From: Rhodococcus sp. (in: high G+C Gram-positive bacteria)
GTDB taxonomy: Bacteria; Actinomycetota; Actinomycetes; Mycobacteriales; Mycobacteriaceae
Direction of reading: 5' to 3'
Length of the DNA stretch: 11,894 nt
NCBI GenBank assembly: GCA_012515885.1
Contig: JAAYXN010000273.1
Location: forward strand, 1 to 11,894
Shown here: one piece after another, positions 6,315 through 11,894 of the stretch
Numbering within the stretch: the first letter of the stretch is position 1
Layout of the letters: every line of letters begins with the position of its first letter
The notes under the pieces: generated by a model
Databases searched by the model: none
Told to the model about the DNA's origin: nothing
Seen by the model: only the letters and a program-made list of their open reading frames with translations
Made by a program: the position numbers and the translations under genes

Positions 6315-6359
6315 GGCAGTGGCTGCGCTAGCTGCGCAGTAGGTGGCGCAGCCACCGCC
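6315..6359. terminator. Terminator-like hairpin between convergent genes
   Basis: gtggctgcg (6319-6327) pairs perfectly with cgcagccac (6347-6355). After one mismatch (6318/6356) the stem continues with ggc/gcc (6315-6317/6357-6359). A smaller alternative hairpin, ctgcgc-tagct-gcgcag, lies inside. It begins 14 bp after the peptide stop and 14 bp before the stop of the minus-strand gene, so it could serve both directions. There is no T run, so it is an intrinsic terminator only of the T-less type common in actinobacteria. Confidence 0.55.
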
Positions 6360-6372
6360 CGCGGGATCGCTG

Positions 6373-7157
6373 TTAGCGCTGCGACTCCCGTGCCCATTCT
6401 TCGAATGTGATTGTGCCGTAGGTATTTTCCGGAATCAGGTTCAATCCCTGACGGAAGAATTTCCCCAGCGCTCCCGGCATCGGTACGGGCACAACAACGG
6501 CTTTTGAACCGGTCGCTGACTTCCACGTACGTACCAGTTCCTTGGACGACGCCACCGCTGGTCCACCAATCGTCACAGGCGTCGGCTCTTCTGAACTGTC
6601 GGTGCCATCGCCGTCTTCGAGGGTGTTGGCGATCGCGTAGGCGACGTCACGCGTGTCAATCGTTTGAAACTGAACTCCCTTGAGAGCAGGAAGCATTCCG
6701 ATTTTGGCGGTCGGTGACACGATCATCGGAATGAAGTCGTGGAACTGTGTTGCCCGCATGACGACAGTCTCGATCGGCGAACGGTTATAGAGCTGCTCCT
6801 GTTTCGCTTTCGCTGCGTAGTAGGGGAACGTGGACTTGTCGACGTTAATAATCGACAGCACCACGGCACGTGAAACACCCTCCGCGGCAGCTGCTTCCAA
6901 GAGATTTTTTGCGCCCTCGGCAAAAATGCTGCGTTGCTTCGCGGATTTCGCGTCGCAGGTATCGACAAGAAGATCGACCCCACGCAGCGCCTCAGTCAAT
7001 CCTTCACCGCTGGAGATATCGCCCTGCACGTGCTCAATGTCCGTGTAGGGTGTGCCGCCGTGACGGGTCAGCACCCGGACGTGGTGGCCGCGCTTGACTA
7101 GCTCGGCAGCAACTTCGCGTCCGGCAACGCCGGTTCCACCGACAACCAAAGCTGTAC

Positions 7158-7161
<4 letters not shown>
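6373..7161 (-). CDS. NmrA-like / atypical SDR NAD(P)-binding protein
   Basis: A 262-residue single-domain Rossmann protein of the NAD(P)H-binding (NmrA-like, atypical short-chain dehydrogenase) group. The N-terminus carries the dinucleotide motif GGTGVAG (8-14) after a beta strand, and VRVLTRHGG (28-36), whose Arg could favour NADPH. Further on are LSIINVD (102-108) and PYYAAKAKQE (113-122), the place of the YxxxK-type pair, then MRATQFHDFIP (135-145). No specific substrate can be assigned. Family members include sugar-nucleotide-like epimerases, quinone reductases and redox-sensing regulators. The start is the GTG at 7161, with GGAAGG at 7169-7174 (7-nt spacing). It overlaps the nadE stop by 4 bp (GTGA), so the two are surely co-transcribed and probably translationally coupled. 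The pairing with NAD synthesis is suggestive but unexplained. Confidence 0.85.
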
Positions 7162-7997
<836 letters not shown>

Positions 7998-8004
7998 GGA
8001 TCGC

Positions 8005-8010
8005 ACTTTA
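8005..8010 (-). promoter_or_regulatory. Possible -10 box for leaderless nadE mRNA
   Basis: TAAAGT on the minus strand ends 7 nt before the A of the nadE ATG (7997). This spacing would make the start codon the transcription start, which fits the lack of a good SD. No convincing -35 was found, so the call is weak. Confidence 0.3.
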
Positions 8011-8046
8011 GCGAGTGAGTAGTGCGTCGACGCTGAACTAGCTTGA

Positions 8047-8079
8047 GTTACTCGTCACAGCCACCGCGGTGAGGGTAAC
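8047..8079 (-). terminator. Palindrome after the META lipoprotein gene
   Basis: Directly downstream of the META gene stop lies the perfect 10-bp palindrome caccgcggtg (8062-8071), flanked by inverted gttac (8047-8051) and gtaac (8075-8079). It could be a weak terminator between the META gene and nadE, or an operator in the nadE promoter region. There is no T run. Confidence 0.3.
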
Positions 8080-8085
8080 GACTGA

Positions 8086-8883
8086 CTACGACGTGGCGCG
8101 CGCATCCACACCGACGCCGTCAGCGCGCTGTAGCCGCAGGGTGTCGCCGTCCACCGTGGCGGTGGTCTCGCCGGACAGTGCGGAAAGGACCGCTGCTTCA
8201 ACAGCCATGGCGTCGTCGTCGCAGGCCATCATCGTTGTTCCTACCGGCTCGAACGTGATTGTCGCGGTCGCACCTGACTGGTTGGAGATGGTTGCCCGGC
8301 CGGTCATCTGGTTGCAGCCAGCAGACCCGGTGACGGTGCCATCGTCTCCGATAGTGAAATGCGGGGCAGCGTCTTCGAGTGCCTGTGAGGTCTCGATTGC
8401 CTCGGTGCTGATGAGGCTCGTGACGTGCCACGTCGTGCCAACGATCGGTTTGTCCGGCTGCGCTACCTTCTTGTCGATCAAGGTGACGGTGCTGTTCTCG
8501 CCGGTGAGGGTCAGCGTGTCGGCGTCGAGCGTCCACTGGGGGCCGGATTCGAGGAACTGCTGCATCCACGCGTCGGCGTTGGCGGTGTCGCCGATACACG
8601 CCATCATTGTCATCGCGAGGGGCCCGGTCGTGAGGGTTCCGTCAGCGAGATCGACGCTGCCGCCAGCCTGGTTGCACCCGGCGGTCGCTGAGATGCGTCC
8701 GGACTCAGGGAAGCCAACAGTGAGGGGGCCGCCGCCGGGGATCTGTTCGCCCTCGACGTCAGTGGAGATGAAAGTGCGCCCCGTTGGGTCCGCGCTCGGT
8801 GCGTCCTCGCTTTCCGACGAGCATGCGGACAGCACAGCAAGGGAGGTGGCGGCAGCTGCGAGGACGGCGAGGGTGCGGCGCAT
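8086..8883 (-). CDS. Lipoprotein with two META domains
   Basis: A 265-residue secreted lipoprotein. The N-terminus MRRT, a hydrophobic stretch and the lipobox LSAC place the lipidated Cys at 21, so it should be anchored on the outer face of the cytoplasmic membrane. A Ser/Asp-rich linker follows. Two META-type domains (HslJ-like) then occupy about 35-138 and 146-257. Each has a GCNQ motif (69-72 and 189-192) and an MMAC motif (93-96 and 218-221). The Cys pairs C70/C96 and C190/C221 probably form one disulfide per domain. The molecular function of META domains is poorly defined; HslJ is linked to heat and novobiocin resistance in E. coli. The ATG at 8883 has AGGG 6 nt upstream; the longer frame to 8925 would spoil the signal peptide. 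It starts 8 nt after the TetR-gene stop, so both are probably in one operon. Confidence 0.85.
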   Translation of the reverse strand: MRRTLAVLAAAATSLAVLSACSSESEDAPSADPTGRTFISTDVEGEQIPGGGPLTVGFPESGRISATAGCNQAGGSVDLADGTLTTGPLAMTMMACIGDTANADAWMQQFLESGPQWTLDADTLTLTGENSTVTLIDKKVAQPDKPIVGTTWHVTSLISTEAIETSQALEDAAPHFTIGDDGTVTGSAGCNQMTGRATISNQSGATATITFEPVGTTMMACDDDAMAVEAAVLSALSGETTATVDGDTLRLQRADGVGVDARATS

Positions 8884-8891
8884 GTACGACC

Positions 8892-9503
8892 CTAACCCGC
8901 GACGCGGTGGACAAGTGCGATCCAAGCCTGCTCAATGCGAACCATCGGAATGCCCAGGTCACGCACCTCATGCAGCACCAACGAGGCGTCGAGGGTGGCG
9001 GACAGCGATAGGGCGAGTAATTGCAGGTCGCCGTCGACGCCAGCGTCTTCGAGAAGCCGGACGATGTGGGTGAGAGAAACCGCGCGCGCCGGAGCAGAAA
9101 ATCGGGACTGGGGGCTGTCTTCGGCGGCGCGCATCACGTCGCCTTGAACTTCCACCAGCGCCAGGCGGGCCAGCCCGTATGCAACGAGTCGCTCGATGGG
9201 TTCAGCTCCTGGACCCAGCGGCGGTGGCCCGAACATGAAACCCTGTTGTAGCTCGTGCTCTGAGTGGTCGAGTAGCGCCAACATCAGGCCGGCGCGGCTG
9301 CCGAAGCGGCGGAACACGGTGCCTTTGCCCACCCCGGCGCGGCACGCGAGGGCATCCATCGTGACGGCGTCGACGCCGCGCTCGGCCACCAACAGCGCTG
9401 CGGCGTCGAGGAGTCGACGCCGGTTACGGGCCGCGTCGCCGCGTTCCTGAGGTTCGGTGCCGATCTGGATGAGTCCAGTCGGGGTGGGCGAGTCGGGGAT
9501 CAC
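8892..9503 (-). CDS. TetR-family transcriptional regulator
   Basis: A 203-residue TetR-type repressor. The N-terminal DNA-binding domain is typical: ARNRRRLLDAAALLVAERG (25-43), then the helix-turn-helix VTMDALACRAGVGKGTVFRR (47-66) and the following F-G segment. The rest is an all-helical ligand-binding and dimer region with no recognisable ligand signature. The start is the GTG at 9503. It has no SD, but TAGAAT lies 6 nt upstream, which suits a leaderless transcript. A start further inside cannot be excluded, since the first 20 residues are not conserved in kind. It is divergent from the FMN reductase gene, with a 12-bp palindrome in the shared 96-bp gap, so it probably represses itself and that neighbour. 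It is followed after 8 nt by the META lipoprotein gene, which it may control as part of its own operon. Confidence 0.92.
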   Translation of the reverse strand: MIPDSPTPTGLIQIGTEPQERGDAARNRRRLLDAAALLVAERGVDAVTMDALACRAGVGKGTVFRRFGSRAGLMLALLDHSEHELQQGFMFGPPPLGPGAEPIERLVAYGLARLALVEVQGDVMRAAEDSPQSRFSAPARAVSLTHIVRLLEDAGVDGDLQLLALSLSATLDASLVLHEVRDLGIPMVRIEQAWIALVHRVAG

Positions 9504-9509
9504 ATCGTC

Positions 9510-9515
9510 ATTCTA
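9510..9515 (-). promoter_or_regulatory. -10 box for the TetR gene, leaderless
   Basis: TAGAAT on the minus strand matches TATAAT at 5 of 6 positions and ends 6 nt before the GTG at 9503, the spacing expected if the start codon is the first base of the mRNA. With a 17-18 bp spacer the -35 region would fall at 9533-9539, overlapping the palindrome. Confidence 0.5.
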
Positions 9516-9534
9516 CGACGACGGGGAACAAAAA

Positions 9535-9563
9535 TGGACCGCGGTCCGGTTAAGGTGTATATC
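9535..9563 (+). promoter_or_regulatory. Promoter of the FMN reductase-like gene
   Basis: TGGACC (9535-9540) as the -35 and TATATC (9558-9563) as the -10, separated by exactly 17 bp. The -35 overlaps the 12-bp palindrome, so a bound TetR dimer would block polymerase. It lies about 37 bp upstream of the ATG at 9600. Confidence 0.5.
9536..9547. promoter_or_regulatory. Likely TetR operator, perfect 12-bp palindrome
   Basis: ggaccgcggtcc is a perfect palindrome in the divergent gap, flanked by AT-rich sequence (aaaaat on the left, ggttaa on the right). It overlaps the plus-strand -35 and the place of the minus-strand -35. Palindromes of this GGACC-GGTCC kind are known TetR-family sites. The link to the adjacent regulator is inference from position. 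Confidence 0.6.
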
Positions 9564-9599
9564 TAGTACTCACTCGCCTACGTGAAAGAGGAACCCGCT

Positions 9600-10163
9600 A
9601 TGTCCACGAACGTCCTTGTCCTGGTCGGCAGCCTGCGCGATGCCTCCGTGAACCGTCAGATCGCTCAGCTCGCGGTCGAATCCGTGCCTGAAGGCGCCCA
9701 GGCAACTCTCTTTGAGGGCCTCGCTGACGTTCCGTTCTACAACGAGGACATCGACACCCCTGACGCCGATATCCCCGCCGTCAACGCTCTGCGCGCCGCA
9801 GGCAACGACGCGGACGCGTTCTTACTGGTCACCCCCGAATACAACGGCACCATTCCTGCCGTACTCAAGAACGCCATCGACTGGCTTTCCCGCCCGTACG
9901 GGGCTGGCGCCGTCAGCGGCAAGCCGGTCGCGGTGGTCAGCGCTTCCCCCAGCAGCAACGGTGCACAGTGGGCACATGAAGACACCCGCAAGGCTGCGAA
10001 GATCGCCGGTGGCCGCGTCCTCGAAGATGTCACCCTCACGATCGGTGGCACGGGCGACAAGTTCGGTGACCGCCACCCCCGTGAGAACGAGGAAGCAGCC
10101 GCGCAGGTGGCTGACGTCGTCCGCACTCTCGTCGACGCAACCCGCGAGCTTGCGACTGTCTAA
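9600..10163 (+). CDS. NAD(P)H-dependent FMN reductase-family flavoprotein
   Basis: A 187-residue flavodoxin-fold protein of the NADPH-dependent FMN reductase family (Pfam FMN_red), related to ChrR/YieF-type quinone and chromate reductases. The FMN phosphate loop is GSLRDASVNR (10-19). VPFYNED is at 44-50, and the second FMN-binding segment TPEYNGTIPAVLKNAIDWLS (78-97) is textbook for the family. GKPVAVVSASPSSNG (107-121) completes the fold. It should be cytoplasmic, transferring two electrons from NAD(P)H to quinones, azo compounds, metals or free flavin; the natural substrate cannot be told. The ATG at 9600 has GAGG 8 nt upstream. An upstream in-frame GTG (9582) lies too close to the promoter and lacks an SD. 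The gene is divergent from the TetR regulator and probably under its control, suggesting induction by a toxic small molecule. Confidence 0.92.
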   Translation: MSTNVLVLVGSLRDASVNRQIAQLAVESVPEGAQATLFEGLADVPFYNEDIDTPDADIPAVNALRAAGNDADAFLLVTPEYNGTIPAVLKNAIDWLSRPYGAGAVSGKPVAVVSASPSSNGAQWAHEDTRKAAKIAGGRVLEDVTLTIGGTGDKFGDRHPRENEEAAAQVADVVRTLVDATRELATV

Positions 10164-10176
10164 GTGAAGAATCCTG

Positions 10177-10259
10177 GATGAACTTGCGGGGCACAATGTC
10201 GCGACGTATCCGTGAGATGAACCGCTGTGACCTTGTGCCCGCATCCTCGCGAGTTCATC
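10177..10259. repeat. Large interrupted inverted repeat in intergenic gap
   Basis: Outer arms gatgaact (10177-10184) and agttcatc (10252-10259) are perfect complements. Inner arms tgcggggcacaa (10185-10196) and ttgtgcccgca (10233-10243) pair over 11 bp with one bulged G. An 8-nt insertion separates inner from outer on the right side. The central loop of 36 nt holds the palindrome gtcgcgac and a third copy of gatgaac (10216-10222). It begins 14 bp after the FMN reductase stop, so it may terminate that transcript. It could also be a structured RNA or a binding site for the next gene. Confidence 0.5.
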
Positions 10260-10299
10260 GTGGACCGCACGGCTTAAATGCGCGCTTGGCTATACGCTC

Positions 10300-11894
10300 A
10301 TGGCCGTGCTCGATAACCTTCTCCCCGCTGCCATCGCTCTCCTCGACGAACATGGTCCGCTGCATCTCGATGACCTCGCTGTACGGCTGGCTTCGGCCGG
10401 ACTCGGCGATGCCGACGAGTTGGAAGGCGAGCTCATCGACGAGCCGCGGCTCTTCCTCCGCGGCGACGGCACAGTGTTTGCAGTCGAACGCCTTGTCGAT
10501 GACCGGGTCCTGACCCATCGGCTCACTGACGACGACATCGCCTCGGACCTCGTGGGGATCAACAACCTCGCGGCCTTCATCTTCACGGAAGGCGACGGCG
10601 AAACTGTCGAGCAACTTAACGTCGTGGAAGACCTCGCAGGGGACCGGTTCGTGCCGGACTCAATTTCTGCTGGCGCTGTCGTACTCGCCCTCGTCCCTGG
10701 AACCTTGGCTAATCGTGAGGCCGGTAAGCTTGTGGGCTTCACGATTTTGGACGGGACAATCAGTGTCGTCGACGTGGTTGTCCCCGACGTGGCTGCATCC
10801 CAGAATGACGACACCGCAGAAGCGTTCAATAAGGCTGTTCGTCAGGCGCTCGATGACGGTGACGACGACTATGTCTTCGTCAGCGATATCGTCTGGCAGA
10901 TGATGGCCGACGACCCGGAGGTCTTCCGCACCGCGACGCTTCCACCGACGGAACTGATCGACCCGGCAGTATTCGTTCACGACCGCGAGCGAATCGCCAA
11001 AGTCGGATTCGATTTCGACCAGGTTATTGATACTGATTTCGGCGAGTTCGACGACGATGAGGACAGCGACCCCGCCGTCGTGACGTTTGCGCTGTTCAGT
11101 GAGCTGCACAGGGGAGAGGGCTTCGACGATCCCGCGATGCGCGGAACGCTCCTGGCCGATCAGGAGTGGATGGAAGGTCTCGCCGATCCAGAGTTGGCGT
11201 TTCGTATCGTCGGCGAACTCAGCTTCGAAGAGGATGAACTGAATCCGGATGTGATTGTTGCGGCGACGGATTCGTTGCTGCGTCATGGTCCACGCAAAGT
11301 GGCGGCGTTCGCGCACTGGATCAGTGGTCACGCGTTAGAGCTTGAGGGCCGGATCGCCGAGGCTGAGAAACGCTACGAGCAGTCCGCGGACGCAAATAGT
11401 GCGTACAGTCCGGCGCTACTTGCGTTGGCGGGCATCGCGTTTGATCGCGGTGATGCGGTGCGTGCGATGTCGCTGGTCAATCGTCTTGAGGACGGCTCCA
11501 GTTTGGACATGCACGACATCCTTCTTCGTTTCCAGCCTGTTCCGCGCAGCGATATTGGCCGTAACGATCCATGCTGGTGTGGATCTGGCCGCAAATACAA
11601 GGTGTGCCACCTCCGAAAGGAGGAGTTCCCGCTGCGTGATCGCGCGGAATGGCTGTATTGGAAGCTGCTGGCGCAGACGCGACGTGGCTCTCGCGTCGAA
11701 CGGCTACTCGATCTCGCGCAGGTACGCGCTGAGCATTGGGAGCCCGGCTATGAATCGGTGCTTGCGGCGATCGGCGACGCCACCGTCCTTGATGTTGCGT
11801 TGGCAGAAGATGGTGCCGCGGGGGAGTTTATGGATGCGCGCGGCGACTTGCTGCCGGAAGATGAGCGGGAACTGGTGCGGCTGTGGTTGCAGAC
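10300..11894 (+). CDS. Large acidic SEC-C motif protein, 3' end missing
   Basis: The frame opens at the ATG at 10300 and stays open to the window end: 531 codons with no stop. The only certain motif is a SEC-C zinc site, RNDPCWCGSGRKYKVCH, with C425, C427, C436 and H437. In SecA and many other proteins this CxC...CH element binds zinc and often contacts ribosomes or partner proteins. Residues about 344-405 look like helical TPR-type repeats (HALELEGRIAEAEKRYEQSA is typical). The first 70 residues (LLPAAIALLDEHGPLHLDDL onward) resemble a winged-helix-like domain. The middle is very acidic, for example around 255-272. There is no signal peptide or membrane segment. ATG 10300 is the first in-frame start after a TGA at 10228; no good SD is seen, but TATACG lies just upstream. 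The overall function is unknown; codon use is like its neighbours. Confidence 0.75.
   Translation, partial: MAVLDNLLPAAIALLDEHGPLHLDDLAVRLASAGLGDADELEGELIDEPRLFLRGDGTVFAVERLVDDRVLTHRLTDDDIASDLVGINNLAAFIFTEGDGETVEQLNVVEDLAGDRFVPDSISAGAVVLALVPGTLANREAGKLVGFTILDGTISVVDVVVPDVAASQNDDTAEAFNKAVRQALDDGDDDYVFVSDIVWQMMADDPEVFRTATLPPTELIDPAVFVHDRERIAKVGFDFDQVIDTDFGEFDDDEDSDPAVVTFALFSELHRGEGFDDPAMRGTLLADQEWMEGLADPELAFRIVGELSFEEDELNPDVIVAATDSLLRHGPRKVAAFAHWISGHALELEGRIAEAEKRYEQSADANSAYSPALLALAGIAFDRGDAVRAMSLVNRLEDGSSLDMHDILLRFQPVPRSDIGRNDPCWCGSGRKYKVCHLRKEEFPLRDRAEWLYWKLLAQTRRGSRVERLLDLAQVRAEHWEPGYESVLAAIGDATVLDVALAEDGAAGEFMDARGDLLPEDERELVRLWLQ

Noticed and set aside
10660..11331. Long minus-strand ORF (223 codons) opposite the SEC-C gene
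   Set aside because: The plus frame holds a recognisable SEC-C motif and stays open for 531 codons; the minus frame shows no domain.

Overview
The window is GC-rich and gene-dense, with short intergenic gaps and frequent GTG starts. The protein families (an actinobacterial DEAD-box helicase with an RG-rich tail, a MoaC-MoaB fusion, a double META-domain lipoprotein, a large acidic SEC-C protein) point to a high-GC actinobacterium. I infer Corynebacteriales, possibly Corynebacterium, but no marker gene in the window proves this.

Layout. (1) 1-1837: the 3' end of a CobW-type metal-chaperone GTPase gene converges, with a 4-bp gap, on a complete DEAD-box RNA helicase gene on the minus strand. The helicase has a structured upstream leader: two adjacent hairpins at 1845-1938, the nearer of which pairs its Shine-Dalgarno sequence. 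(2) 2007-6091: a compact molybdenum-cofactor locus made of two divergent operons, moeA-moaCB-moaE on minus and moaA-moaD on plus. MoaA and the MoaC half make cPMP. MoaD and MoaE form molybdopterin (MPT) synthase. The MoaB half and MoeA adenylylate MPT and insert molybdate. The genes overlap by 4 or 8 bp. No molybdate transporter, MoeB-type activating enzyme or molybdoenzyme is present here. (3) 6092-6372: a small intergenic region with a likely unannotated gene for a 26-residue, strongly amphipathic peptide at 6221-6301. It has repeats upstream and a terminator-like hairpin downstream. (4) 6373-8883 on minus: a META-domain lipoprotein, NH3-dependent NAD synthetase (nadE) and an NmrA-like NAD(P)-binding protein whose start overlaps the nadE stop. 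(5) 8892-10163: a TetR-family regulator divergent from an NAD(P)H-dependent FMN reductase-like flavoprotein. A perfect 12-bp palindrome in the shared promoter region looks like the TetR operator. (6) 10164-11894: an intergenic inverted repeat, then the first 531 codons of a large acidic SEC-C zinc-motif protein that runs off the window.

The best candidates for something undescribed are the 26-residue amphipathic peptide gene, the tandem-hairpin leader of the helicase, and the TetR operator overlapping two divergent promoters. These are sequence-level readings; no database comparison was possible.
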